A stretch of DNA of 30,611 nt from CAYLSO01 sp964386525 (GCA_964386525.1 CAYLSO010000025.1:1-30611), one strand, 5' to 3'; shown: positions 1 through 7,587, counted from the first letter of the stretch. The notes: a model not told the origin generated them from the letters alone. Made by a program: numbers and translations.

Positions 1-186
1 CGCGGTGGCGTTCGCCCCGGCGCCGACCGGCAGGTGCGAACTGTCGCCGATGAAGCCCACGGGCCCATCGTGCTCGACGAAGCGGCGGGGCTGGGGGGCG
101 TCCCCGGCGGAGGCGGGCGGAGCGACGAGGAGGAGGCCGAAGAGAAGCAGCGTCGGTATCGCGGCGCGGACAGCAGGGTTCGTCAT
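1..186 (-). CDS. Exported protein of unknown function, N-terminal part only
   Basis: The first 62 codons of a gene that continues past the left edge. The start ATG lies at 186-184 and is preceded by an AAGGGTGA ribosome site at the right distance. The N-terminus reads as a Sec signal peptide: a short head with one Arg, a Leu-rich core (LLLFGLLLVAPP) and an Ala-Ser-Ala cleavage site near residue 27. The mature part begins GDAPQPRRFVEHDGPVGF, with no recognisable domain in what remains. A candidate promoter lies about 110 bases upstream, so it is probably transcribed separately from the lipoprotein gene on its other side. The function cannot be told from this fragment. Confidence 0.7.
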   Translation of the reverse strand, partial: MTNPAVRAAIPTLLLFGLLLVAPPASAGDAPQPRRFVEHDGPVGFIGDSSHLPVGAGANATA

Positions 187-295
187 GATCTGTCACCCTT
201 GCGGGGGCGAGATTCTCGAGGGGGCAGAGGGAGCGGGAACGAGGGCCGCGGAAAGCCGACGGCCCGGACGGGAGCGCGTCTCGGGCCGCAAGAGA

Positions 296-325
296 AGCAT
301 AGGGTGCAGCCGGCGGGGTCGTCAA
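296..325 (-). promoter_or_regulatory. Candidate sigma-70 promoter for the exported protein
   Basis: On the minus strand, TTGACG (325-320) is followed after 18 bases by TATGCT (301-296). The first matches five of six -35 consensus bases and the second four of six -10 bases. It lies in the gap between the lipoprotein stop and the start at 186, giving a predicted leader of about 100 bases. This is a motif call only. Confidence 0.4.
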
Positions 326-356
326 ACTATTCTTATCGCGAGCCGTCCCTCGCCGC

Positions 357-803
357 CTATTGCCGCGCCAGCTCGAGATTCTGCTTGGCCGGGTCGGCCG
401 TGCCGTCGCCGTCGAAGTCGTAGGCGGCGTCGGCGCCGGTCAGGGTGAGCTTGTCGCCGGCCAGTACGGCGTCGAAGGCGACGACCCCGCCTGGCGCGGG
501 CCGAAGCCTCAGGAGATCGGTCTCGAGCTCCCAGGCTCCGGCGAGCGAGTCCGGCGGGTCGCCGGGCGGGGCGATGACGAGGAGGAAACTGCGGTCCGGC
601 TCGAGCGCCAGCGATCCGGCGCCGCCGAGGGCGACGAGATCGGCGCGTTCCTGCGTGCTCTTGCTCACGTACTCGATCTTGGTCGCGTTCCAGTGGCCCG
701 TGATCTCGCGCGGCTCCGGGCCGACGGAGTCCTTGCCGCAGCCCGGCAGCAGGCTCGCGGCCAGGAGGATCACAACCCAAGCGGAGGGCTTCGCGGCCCT
801 CAT
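357..803 (-). CDS. Lipocalin-like lipoprotein
   Basis: A 148-residue predicted lipoprotein. A basic head (MRAAKPSA) and hydrophobic stretch lead to the lipobox LLPGC, with Cys22 as the lipidation site. After it, a segment starting near ITGHWNATKIEY, with alternating short strands (SLALEPDRSFLLVI, GAWELETDLLRLR), resembles small lipocalin-like proteins that bind hydrophobic ligands at the membrane. The C-terminus holds DFDGDGTAD, a DxDxDG calcium-loop-like motif. ATG 803 was chosen over ATG 818 because GAGGAGCAGG precedes it and only 12 bases separate it from the preceding gene. It is the last gene of the metG operon. The ligand is unknown, and the lipocalin call rests on pattern only. Confidence 0.7.
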   Translation of the reverse strand: MRAAKPSAWVVILLAASLLPGCGKDSVGPEPREITGHWNATKIEYVSKSTQERADLVALGGAGSLALEPDRSFLLVIAPPGDPPDSLAGAWELETDLLRLRPAPGGVVAFDAVLAGDKLTLTGADAAYDFDGDGTADPAKQNLELARQ

Positions 804-814
804 GCTCCTGCTCC

Positions 815-1471
815 TCATTCGTCCGGCTCGCGGTGAGCAGTGGCGTCGTCGTCCACCCAGTCCTCTTCTTCCCAGCTCATGCCGCGGCGGCCGGGGACCT
901 TGCGGGTGGGTCCGGCCCTGTAGATGCGGCACGACTTGGGGCCATAGCAGAAAGTCTCCGTGCGGTAGCGGCGCTGCCGTGGTTTCCACTGGTCGACGAT
1001 CATGTCCACGGCCATCCGGCAGCCCCAGATACAGGTGCGGCACGAGGCGGCGTAGGTGCGGGCGTCGAGCCGGCGGTGGCCGCGGGCGCGGTATTCCTCC
1101 AGGCTCGGCGGGACGCCGAGTCGGGGTGGCGGTTCGCCGGGTTCGACAGTCGCACGCCGCACCAGAACCAGACCGCTCGTCTTGTAGTAGTCCGCGGAGT
1201 CGAGGCGTGGGTCGGCGACCGGCTCGGCCTGGCCGGAGACCCCGTCGCCGGCGCGGAAGGCGAACTTCTCCTGCGTCGCCTTGCCGATGCCGACGGTGAA
1301 TTCGCCCGGCGGGCCGGCAGCCTTGCCTTTCACTCGGAGGCAATACCCCAGATAGCTGTGCTGGCGCTGATCGTAGGAGCGCGTGAGCCGGATGCGGGGC
1401 TGGACGGCGAGGACTTCGCCGGTCCACGCGAGCTTCGGCGAGCTGGCTCCGGGGGCGCTCCGCGAACCCAC
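815..1471 (-). CDS. Uncharacterised conserved-looking protein with a six-Cys pattern
   Basis: 218 residues, no family recognised with certainty. Residues about 20-85 (RIRLTRSYDQR... through GDGVSGQAEPV) are rich in short beta strands and look like an OB or cold-shock-type barrel. The C-terminal half carries a cysteine cluster, Cys144-x2-Cys147-x3-Cys151 and Cys175-x5-Cys181, with a further Cys44 in the barrel part; this could bind zinc or an iron-sulfur cluster. The tail is acidic (EEEDWVDDDA). There is no signal peptide, so it is probably cytoplasmic. The start is GTG 1471, directly after the metG TAG, with a GGAGG site inside the metG end, so it is translationally coupled to metG. A role in RNA or tRNA metabolism would fit the position but is only inference. 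Confidence 0.75.
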   Translation of the reverse strand: MGSRSAPGASSPKLAWTGEVLAVQPRIRLTRSYDQRQHSYLGYCLRVKGKAAGPPGEFTVGIGKATQEKFAFRAGDGVSGQAEPVADPRLDSADYYKTSGLVLVRRATVEPGEPPPRLGVPPSLEEYRARGHRRLDARTYAASCRTCIWGCRMAVDMIVDQWKPRQRRYRTETFCYGPKSCRIYRAGPTRKVPGRRGMSWEEEDWVDDDATAHREPDE

Positions 1472-3121
1472 CTACCCCTCCACGTCCGCCTTCGGGAACA
1501 GGATCTTCACCTCCGGCAGCCGGCTCCCCGCCAGCGCCGGCGTGGTTCCGCTCGCGAACCACGCGTCGCGCTCGTCGGCTGCCGCCTCGGCTGCGGCACC
1601 GAGCGTCGGTGGCCCTTCCTCCCCGTCTTCCGGCGGCTCTCCCGGCGTCATGTCGAGGCCGAGCCCGCGCCACAGCTCCTCGGCCTTGGCCGGGATCGCC
1701 GGCCACGCCCAGAAGCCCGCCAGCCGCGCGCACTCGAGCATCGTCACCAGCGCGGTGTCGAGCCGCGTCGCCTGCGCGGGATCCTTCGCGAGCACCCAGG
1801 GCTTGGTCTCCTCGACGTAACGGTTGGCGCGCTTGACCAGCGTCCAGCACGCCTCGAGCGCGGCCGCAGGCTGCAGCGTTTCGAAGGCCCGCTGCACGTC
1901 GGCGCGCGCCTTCGCCGCCACCGCCTCGATGTCGCGCTCGAGCGGGCCGGGCGCGTACGCCGACGGCACCACCCCGCCGCGATAGCGATGCACCATCGAG
2001 CACGCCCGGCTCGCCAGGTTCCCCAGCTCGTTGGCCAGGTCCGTGTTGTAGCGGTCGCGCAGCTGGTCCTCGTCGTAGTCGCCGTCGCGCCCGAACTGGA
2101 CCTCGCGCAGGATGTAATAGCGCAGCGCCTCGACGCCGTACTTGGCCGTGACCGCGAGCGGGTCCACGATGCGCCCCTCGGTCTTCGACATCTTCTCGCC
2201 GCCCATCTTGATGAACCCGTGCACGAAGATGGAGCGCGGCACCTGCATCCCGGCCGACCACAGCATCGACGGCCACAGCAGGCAATGGAACCGCGAGATG
2301 TCCTTGCCGATGATGTGCAGCGCGTTGGGCTCGGCGGTGGCCACGCCCTCCTCGCCCGGCGCGCACCACCACTCGCGGTAGCTCTCCTGCGGGAAGCCGA
2401 TCGCCGACACGTAGTTGATCAGCGCGTCGAACCACACGTAGACGGTGTGCCCGGCGCCTTCGTCCAGCCCGGGCGGCACCGCGATCCCCCACGGCACGCT
2501 GGCCCGCGAGATCGACACGTCCTGCAGCCCCTCCTCGATCACCGCCAGCACCTCGTTGCGGCGGTAATCCGGCTGGATGAACTGCGGGTCGGCCTTGATG
2601 TGGGCGCGCAGCCGGTCGGCGTACTTCGACAGCCGGAAGAAGAAGTTCTTCTCCGCCAGCGTCTGCACCGGCTGCTTGTGCACCGGGCACAGCTCGCCCT
2701 CGAGCAGGTCCTTGCCCTGGTAGAACGCCTCGCAGGCCACGCAGTAGAGCCCCTCGTACTCGGCCAGGTAGATGTCGCCGGACGCGTGGCAGCGCCGGAA
2801 GATCTCCTGCACCGCCGCCTCGTGGCCGTGCTCGGTGGTGCGCACGTAGCGGTCGTAGCCGATGTGCAGCGCGTCCCAGCAGGTGCGGAAGCGGGCCGAC
2901 AGCTCGTCGGTGAAGATCTGCGGGTCGATGCCCCGCGCCTCCGCCTCGCGCGCGATCTTCATGCCATGCTCGTCGGCGCCGGTGAGGAAGAAGGTGTCGT
3001 CGCCGCGCTGGCGGTGATAGCGCGCCAGGCAGTCGGTGACCAGCTTCTCGTAGGCGTGGCCGAGGTGCGGGCTGGCGTTGACGTAATCGATCGCGGTGGT
3101 GACGTAGAAGCGGCGTCTCAT
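1472..3121 (-). CDS. metG: Methionine--tRNA ligase, short form
   Basis: Charges tRNA(Met) with methionine in the cytoplasm. 549 residues. The class I signature HLGH is at 19-22 and KMSKT at 310-314. Between them the connective-peptide zinc knuckle has Cys127-x2-Cys130 and Cys145-x2-His148, a single-knuckle arrangement. YVWFDALINY at about 228-237 is the conserved core region before the KMSKS half, followed by the alpha-helical anticodon-binding domain. The C-terminal EMAP/Trbp111-like tRNA-binding dimerisation domain found in long bacterial forms is absent, so this is a short enzyme. ATG 3121 is preceded by GGGAG. It is the first gene of a three-gene operon with the six-Cys protein and the lipoprotein. 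Confidence 0.97.
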   Translation of the reverse strand: MRRRFYVTTAIDYVNASPHLGHAYEKLVTDCLARYHRQRGDDTFFLTGADEHGMKIAREAEARGIDPQIFTDELSARFRTCWDALHIGYDRYVRTTEHGHEAAVQEIFRRCHASGDIYLAEYEGLYCVACEAFYQGKDLLEGELCPVHKQPVQTLAEKNFFFRLSKYADRLRAHIKADPQFIQPDYRRNEVLAVIEEGLQDVSISRASVPWGIAVPPGLDEGAGHTVYVWFDALINYVSAIGFPQESYREWWCAPGEEGVATAEPNALHIIGKDISRFHCLLWPSMLWSAGMQVPRSIFVHGFIKMGGEKMSKTEGRIVDPLAVTAKYGVEALRYYILREVQFGRDGDYDEDQLRDRYNTDLANELGNLASRACSMVHRYRGGVVPSAYAPGPLERDIEAVAAKARADVQRAFETLQPAAALEACWTLVKRANRYVEETKPWVLAKDPAQATRLDTALVTMLECARLAGFWAWPAIPAKAEELWRGLGLDMTPGEPPEDGEEGPPTLGAAAEAAADERDAWFASGTTPALAGSRLPEVKILFPKADVEG

Positions 3122-3226
3122 GAAGTCTCCCGTGCGGGGCGGCGGACCGGCGGGTCTTCCCGGCGGCGGGTCCGGAGGCCTCGGCCCTGACCGGTCATCC
3201 TTCCGGCCCGGGTCCGTTTGCCGGGG

Positions 3227-3235
3227 ACATTACCA
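3227..3235 (-). promoter_or_regulatory. Possible extended -10 element upstream of metG
   Basis: The minus strand reads TGGTAATGT (3235-3227), fitting the extended -10 form TGnTAnnnT. No convincing -35 lies 16-19 bases upstream. It would give a leader of about 100 bases for the metG operon. The rest of the 178-base gap between the antitoxin stop and metG shows only a 10-bp palindrome, tgaccggtca, at 3188-3197. Confidence 0.25.
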
Positions 3236-3299
3236 CGGGGGGGCGGGCGGTCCTTCGGCGTCTCGGGCGAGGCTCCAGCGCCGCCCAGGAGAGCGGCCA

Positions 3300-3590
3300 T
3301 CACGCCCTGAGTGCCTCCGCGACCGCCTTCGGCCTCTTCGCCGCGACTCGCAGCAGCGCCAGGGCCGGGCCGTCCGGCTTCCGGCGGCCCTGTTCCCAGT
3401 TCCGCAGCGTAGCCAGGCTGACGCCGATCATCAGGGCAAACTCCACCTGGGTCTTCCCCAGCTTGCGGCGGATGACCCGCACATCGGCCGGCTGGAAGAC
3501 CGTCACGCGCCCGGGTTTGGCCTGGCCGCGCCGAATCCTCCCCGCCTCCCCAACGCTCTCTGTCAGCCGCTCGAAGTCCTGCTTCTTCAC
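3300..3590 (-). CDS. HigA2-type antitoxin, Xre-family helix-turn-helix
   Basis: A 96-residue antitoxin and probable autorepressor. A helix-turn-helix of the Xre/Cro class covers about residues 35-75; its recognition part (SLATLRNWEQGRRKPDGPA) closely follows the TLENWEQGR pattern known from Vibrio cholerae HigA2. The N-terminal 30 residues (KKQDFERLTESVGEAGRI) would form the toxin-neutralising segment. The start is GTG 3590, whose bases overlap the toxin stop as GTGA, so it is translationally coupled to the toxin. Toxin-first order is typical of HigBA modules. An upstream extension of the reading frame lies inside the toxin gene and was not used. Confidence 0.88.
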   Translation of the reverse strand: MKKQDFERLTESVGEAGRIRRGQAKPGRVTVFQPADVRVIRRKLGKTQVEFALMIGVSLATLRNWEQGRRKPDGPALALLRVAAKRPKAVAEALRA

Positions 3591-3904
3591 TCGAACTCCT
3601 GCTGGACGAGCCGGCGCAGCACGCCCAATTGCTCCTTGGACAGATCCCCTCTGCGGCTCTTGGAGAATCCGTAGAGCAGGTAGATCGTGTCGGTGGCCGG
3701 ATGCCAAAAGTAGATCATCCGAACCCCGCCCCGCTTGCCTCGTCCCGTGGATCCCCAGCGGATCTTCCGCAGGCCTCCGCTCCCGGGGATGACGAATCCC
3801 TCGTCGGGCCGAAAGACCAGGGCCAACTGCATGGCGCGGTAGTCGTCACCTGCCATCAGCCTCCGCAGCAAGCGGGTGAAGATGGGGGTCTCAACGAACC
3901 GCAT
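3587..3904 (-). CDS. HigB2/RelE-family toxin
   Basis: A 105-residue toxin of the RelE/ParE fold. Family members are usually ribosome-dependent mRNA endonucleases that arrest translation. The segment IPGSGGLRKIRWGSTGRGKRGGVRMIYFW is the HigB2 core strand-loop-strand with its cluster of basic residues, followed by TIYLLYGFSKSRRGDLSKEQ, the conserved last strand and start of the final helix. ATG 3904 was chosen because MRFVETPIF matches the usual HigB2 N-terminus; frame upstream is low-quality sequence. No Shine-Dalgarno precedes it, and a possible -10 (TACCAT) sits 5 bases before the ATG, so the mRNA may be leaderless. It is the first gene of the pair. Mechanism is inferred from family. Confidence 0.88.
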   Translation of the reverse strand: MRFVETPIFTRLLRRLMAGDDYRAMQLALVFRPDEGFVIPGSGGLRKIRWGSTGRGKRGGVRMIYFWHPATDTIYLLYGFSKSRRGDLSKEQLGVLRRLVQQEFE

Positions 3905-3912
3905 CGCCGATG

Positions 3913-3929
3913 GTACGCCAATGGCGTAC
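3913..3929. promoter_or_regulatory. Toxin-antitoxin operator, perfect 17-bp inverted repeat
   Basis: gtacgccaatggcgtac is a perfect inverted repeat with 8-base arms around one central base. It ends 9 bases before the toxin ATG. On the minus strand it lies between TTGCGG and TACCAT, which are 17 bases apart and could be weak -35 and -10 elements. Xre-type antitoxins bind such palindromes over their own promoter, so this is the expected autoregulatory site. Binding itself is inferred. Confidence 0.7.
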
Positions 3930-3987
3930 GCCCCGCAAGCCGGGAGGTGGGGCGGTTGAGCGGCAGTCTCTGTCTCTTTCTTCGTTT

Positions 3988-4000
3988 CGGGCCAGGCCCG
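3988..4000. repeat. Short inverted repeat, 6-1-6
   Basis: cgggccaggcccg is a perfect inverted repeat with a one-base centre, in the spacer between holB and the toxin gene. It is one of three symmetric elements in this spacer and could form part of a folded RNA or a dispersed repeat. No function is shown. Confidence 0.4.
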
Positions 4001-4050
4001 CGAGACTCGCCGATCCAGGTTTCCCCGCTTCGGGGGCGGGAAAGACGAAT

Positions 4051-4072
4051 CCCCCGAGTCGCGACTCGGGGG
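4051..4072. repeat. Perfect 22-bp palindrome
   Basis: Two 11-base arms, cccccgagtcg and cgactcggggg, meet with no loop. On either strand no run of T follows, so it is not a canonical intrinsic terminator, although it lies about 100 bases beyond the holB stop. Together with the 3988-4000 repeat and a cccgc/gcggg stem at about 4025-4040 it makes the spacer 3930-4177 unusually structured. It may be a protein-binding site or part of a repeated intergenic element. Confidence 0.6.
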
Positions 4073-4177
4073 GCACCAACGAGTCCGGGAGGAACTCGCC
4101 GGCATCGACTGTAACCAACTGTCCGCGAACCGCCGCGGCAGGTCAAGTTCGCCGTCAAGCCATGGGAGCCCCCGCCC

Positions 4178-5419
4178 CTACCCCCTCCTCCTCCCCACGC
4201 CGTACTCCGGCCAGTCGTCCGCCCGCTCGGGCACCAGGCGCCCCAGGCGCGCCAGCCCGGAGAAGAACGCCACCTCGGGGTTGACGTTGCCCTCGATGGC
4301 GCGCCCGACCTCCTCCAGCACGCGCAGCCGGCGCTTCACCTCGCCGACCTCGGCGCCCGCCGCGGTCTTCCTCAGGTCGTCGGCGATGTCGCGGTTGACC
4401 AGCCCCTCGTCGCCCGCCCCGTAGCGCAACCGCAGCACGTCGCGCAGCCAGAGGATCTGGAACTCGAGGACGCGGCGCAGCGTCTCGCGGTTCCAGCCGC
4501 GCGCCACCTTGGCGGCCTCGGCCAGCACCCGCCCCGCGTCGCCGCCCACCGCCGTGCGCACCATGGCCACGGCCGCGTCGCGCGCCACGCGGATGTCCTC
4601 GTCGCGCCACATCAGCGCGCGGCCCAAGGACCCCGCGCACACCGCCGCCAGCAGCCGCGCCCGCGCCGCGGGCACGCCGGCGTGGCCCACGAGAAACGAC
4701 TCCACGACCTCCTCCGCCAGCGGCAGGAAGCGCAGACGCAGGCAGCGCGAGCGGATGGTGGCGGGCAACCGCTCGGGGCGGCTGGTGGTGAGCACCCACA
4801 CGGTGCTCGCCCCCGGCTCCTCCAGCGACTTGAGCATGGCGCTGTACTGGTCCTCGCGCATGCGGTCGGCGTCGCGGATCACCACGGCGCGGCACGCAGC
4901 TTCGTAGGGCTTGTACGACAGCTCCTTCAGCAACTCGCGCGTCAGCCCGATGCGGATCGACGCCGCCTTCTCGTAGGTGAAGACGTGGAACGGATCGGTC
5001 CGCAGCCTTTCGAGGGTCTCAGTGATGGTCTCGTCGAGGGTCGCCTCCTCGCCGCTCACCGGGAAGAGGAAGCGCAGGTCGGGGTGCTGGACCCGCTCGC
5101 TCTTGTGGCAGCCGGGGCAGGCGCCGCAGGCGTCGCCGCCGCTGCCGCGGTGCGGGCACAGCAGCGCCCGCGCGAAGGCCAGCGCCGCGGTCGTCTTCCC
5201 CACGCCCCACGGGCCGTGGAAGAGATACGCGTTGGCCAGCCGCCCGCCGGCCAGCACGGCGCGCAGCACGCCGATGGCGCGCCGCTGCCCGACGACGGCC
5301 CCGAGGCCGCGGCCGCCGTCGCCGCCCGCCGCCGCGGGCCGGGGCTTGGCGCCCGGCGGCTTCGCCGCGGGTTTCTTGGCCGCCGGATTCTGCTTCTCCG
5401 CCTTCTTCTTCTCCGCCAT
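4178..5419 (-). CDS. holB: DNA polymerase III delta-prime-type clamp-loader subunit
   Basis: A 413-residue AAA+ protein of the clamp loader that places the beta clamp on primed DNA. Walker A GPWGVGKTT is at 69-77, and the clamp-loader zinc module follows as Cys88, Cys98, Cys101, Cys104. AVVIRDADRM stands at the Walker B position, and TIRSRC is the conserved SRC motif. Delta-prime proteins often lack a working P-loop, whereas this one is intact, so a gamma/tau-like ATPase cannot be fully excluded; the short C-terminus favours delta-prime. Residues 1-40 are a Lys/Ala/Pro-rich extension. ATG 5419 lies 8 bases after the envC-like stop. It is the last gene of the long envelope/division gene string. 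Confidence 0.88.
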   Translation of the reverse strand: MAEKKKAEKQNPAAKKPAAKPPGAKPRPAAAGGDGGRGLGAVVGQRRAIGVLRAVLAGGRLANAYLFHGPWGVGKTTAALAFARALLCPHRGSGGDACGACPGCHKSERVQHPDLRFLFPVSGEEATLDETITETLERLRTDPFHVFTYEKAASIRIGLTRELLKELSYKPYEAACRAVVIRDADRMREDQYSAMLKSLEEPGASTVWVLTTSRPERLPATIRSRCLRLRFLPLAEEVVESFLVGHAGVPAARARLLAAVCAGSLGRALMWRDEDIRVARDAAVAMVRTAVGGDAGRVLAEAAKVARGWNRETLRRVLEFQILWLRDVLRLRYGAGDEGLVNRDIADDLRKTAAGAEVGEVKRRLRVLEEVGRAIEGNVNPEVAFFSGLARLGRLVPERADDWPEYGVGRRRG

Positions 5420-5427
5420 CCCCGGCC

Positions 5428-6711
5428 TCAGCGCAGCCACTCGAGAGGGTTGAGGGCCGAGCGGCCCTGGCGCACCTCGAAGTGGAGGATCGAACCCTTG
5501 AGCGAGCCGGTGTCCCCGACCCGCGCGATCACCTGGCCGGCCTCGACCTCCTGCCCGCGCGCCAGCAGCACCGCCGAGCAGTGAGCGTACAGAGTGTAAT
5601 ACCCGTCGCCGTGGTTGAGGATGAGCATCTGGCCGTAGGTGCCGTAGTCGTTGCTGACGAAGTCCACCCGGCCGCGCGCCACGGCGCGGACGTCGGTGCC
5701 CAAGGGCGCGGCGATGTCGATGCCGCTGTTGAACGTGACGGTGCCGAACTTGGGGTGCTTCTCGTTGCCGAAGCTGCCTACCACCTCGCCGCGCACCGGC
5801 CAGGCCAGCCGCCCGCGGGCGCCGGCGAAGACACCGGCGTAGGGCTGGAGCGGCGCCGGCTGACCGGGGGCGGTGCCGCGCCGGCGCGCTTCCTCCTCCG
5901 CCCGCCGCCGCCGCTCCAGCTCGTCGAGCACGCTCTTGATGCGCCGCGCGGTGCGCTCCAGCTCCGCCGCCGCCGCCTCGTAGGCCTGCCGCTCGCTCTG
6001 GATGACCAGCACGCTCTGCTGCTTCTTGGCGCGCAGCTTGTCGAGCTGGCGCTGCTCGCGCTGCTTCTGCTGGGCGGTCTTCTCGACGTCCTGCAGCGTC
6101 AGGTCGAGACGCTGCTGGTTGGCGGTGATCTTCTCCTTCTCGTGGTGGATGCCGAGCAGCAGCACGCGGTCCTGGCGGGCGACGCGCACCAGGTAGTCGG
6201 CGCGCGCGAAGAGCTGCGCGAAGGTGTCGGAGGCGAGCAGGAACTCGAGCTCGCGCTGGCGCCCGAGCTTGTACATGCCGCGCAGGCGCAGCGCCAGGCG
6301 GTCGCGGCGGCTCATCAGGGCGCGCTCGGAGCGCGACAGATCGACGCGCACCACGTCGAGGTCGCGCTCGAGCTGCTTTTCGCGGCGGTTGAGCTTCTGG
6401 ATGGACGAGCGCGTCTGGCGCAGCTTGGTCTCGGTGGTGCGCAGGTCCTTGAGGACCTTGGTCTCGCGCCCCTTGAGCTCGCGCGCCTTGCGCCGCTTCT
6501 CCTCGGCGTCGCGCTTGAGCTGCTCCATCTGGCGGCGCTGGGCGTCCTCGTCGGCGGCGGCGGGCGGTGCGGGCGGTGCGGGCGGTGCGGTCGGCGCGAC
6601 CGGCGGCGATGTCTGCGCCAAAAGCGGGCCGGCGAGGCCCCGCGGCCCCGCGCCCAGGAGCCCAGCCAGCCCCAGCGCCGCCGCGGCCGCCACGGCGACG
6701 CGCCGCTTCAT
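5428..6711 (-). CDS. envC: EnvC-like murein hydrolase activator with degenerate LytM domain
   Basis: A 427-residue exported protein. A signal peptide with an Ala-rich core is followed by a Pro/Ala linker, a long coiled coil (about residues 50-280, rich in Lys/Arg/Glu/Gln) and a C-terminal LytM/M23 domain (about 305-427). In E. coli, EnvC is held by FtsEX and switches on cell-wall amidases during division. The active site looks non-catalytic: the HxGxD motif is Asn328-Ser-Gly-Ile-Asp332, and the HxH motif is Ile408-Leu-His410, while YAH (His377) stays. Such loss matches the activator role of EnvC. The start ATG overlaps the ftsX stop as ATGA, so the two are coupled. Confidence 0.9.
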   Translation of the reverse strand: MKRRVAVAAAAALGLAGLLGAGPRGLAGPLLAQTSPPVAPTAPPAPPAPPAAADEDAQRRQMEQLKRDAEEKRRKARELKGRETKVLKDLRTTETKLRQTRSSIQKLNRREKQLERDLDVVRVDLSRSERALMSRRDRLALRLRGMYKLGRQRELEFLLASDTFAQLFARADYLVRVARQDRVLLLGIHHEKEKITANQQRLDLTLQDVEKTAQQKQREQRQLDKLRAKKQQSVLVIQSERQAYEAAAAELERTARRIKSVLDELERRRRAEEEARRRGTAPGQPAPLQPYAGVFAGARGRLAWPVRGEVVGSFGNEKHPKFGTVTFNSGIDIAAPLGTDVRAVARGRVDFVSNDYGTYGQMLILNHGDGYYTLYAHCSAVLLARGQEVEAGQVIARVGDTGSLKGSILHFEVRQGRSALNPLEWLR

Positions 6712-7577
6712 CGCTTGCGCTCCTCGTGGCCGATGCGCGACACGGCCAGCGCGCTGCCGAGGGCTCCCAGCCCCGCCGCCGCGGCCACGAAGCCAGCCAG
6801 CCAGCGCCACGGCGGGAACACCGGCAGCACCGCCAGGCGGCCTTCGACCAGCAGGAAGAGTCCGTACACCAGCGCCAACGCCCCGGCGGCGGCCAGGATC
6901 GAGAGCAGCGTGCCCTCGAGCACCAGCGGCACGCGCAGGAAGAAGCGCCCGGCGCCGAGCAACCGCATGACGCGGTGCAGCTCGCGCCGGGCCACCACCG
7001 TCAGGCGGATGGCGTTGGAGACCACGAAGATCACGACCAGAGCGATGATCGCGGCGAGACCGAAGCCGGTGATCCGCAGCGTCTCGATGAAGCGGTCGAG
7101 GCGGCGCACCCACTCGCCGCCGAACTGCACCTCCTCGACCGCCTCGTCGTCGGCCACCGCGGTGGCGACGGAGTCCATGGCCTCGTAGTGCAGGTACTCG
7201 GGGCGTAGCCGCACGCGCAGCGAGGCGGGCAACGGGTTCTGGCCCACGGCCTCGAGCAGCTCGCCGCCGCCCAGCTCGCGCGCCATCTCGTCCCAGGCGT
7301 CCTGCTTGCTGACGAAGCTCACCTGGCGGGCCACCGGCGCCAGCCGGTCGGCGAGCGAGTCGCGGTCGGCGGCGGTGGCGCCGTCGCGCAGGAAGACGAT
7401 CATCTCGCGGCGGTCGCCGAGGGTCTGCACGGCGTGCAGCGAGTTGACCAGCACGACGAGGAAGGCGGCGGGCACGAGCAGCGCGCCGACCAGGGCCAGC
7501 AGCGCCGTCCCGGTCAGCGAGCGGTGCCGCCACAGGCCGCGCCAGGCCTCGCTCAGGAAGTAGAGCATGCGCTGCAT
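6708..7577 (-). CDS. ftsX: Cell division protein FtsX
   Basis: A 289-residue inner-membrane protein with the FtsX layout: a cytoplasmic head, TM1 at about 21-45, a periplasmic domain of about 120 residues (including FLRDGATAADRDSLADRL and the PASLRVRL region), then three further TM segments at about 168-192, 220-245 and 260-282. It transmits the FtsE nucleotide state to the EnvC coiled coil across the membrane. An AGGGG site precedes ATG 7577, which is 10 bases from the ftsE stop. The order ftsE-ftsX-envC in one operon supports the assignment. Confidence 0.95.
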   Translation of the reverse strand: MQRMLYFLSEAWRGLWRHRSLTGTALLALVGALLVPAAFLVVLVNSLHAVQTLGDRREMIVFLRDGATAADRDSLADRLAPVARQVSFVSKQDAWDEMARELGGGELLEAVGQNPLPASLRVRLRPEYLHYEAMDSVATAVADDEAVEEVQFGGEWVRRLDRFIETLRITGFGLAAIIALVVIFVVSNAIRLTVVARRELHRVMRLLGAGRFFLRVPLVLEGTLLSILAAAGALALVYGLFLLVEGRLAVLPVFPPWRWLAGFVAAAAGLGALGSALAVSRIGHEERKR

Positions 7578-7587
7578 GGCCCCTCCC

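Noticed and set aside
357..2690. Very long minus-strand open frame running through metG, the six-Cys protein and the lipoprotein
   Set aside because: Only its last 148 codons make a credible protein; the rest is a shadow of metG in another frame.
3118..3303. 61-codon open frame on the minus strand between the antitoxin gene and metG
   Set aside because: Its sequence is Arg/Pro/Gly-rich with no domain, and it has no ribosome site. It fits random open frame in GC-rich spacer.
6562..6588. Tandem 9-base repeat (three copies of gggcggtgc)
   Set aside because: It encodes the Ala-Pro-Pro linker after the EnvC-like signal peptide and is explained by coding of a low-complexity linker.
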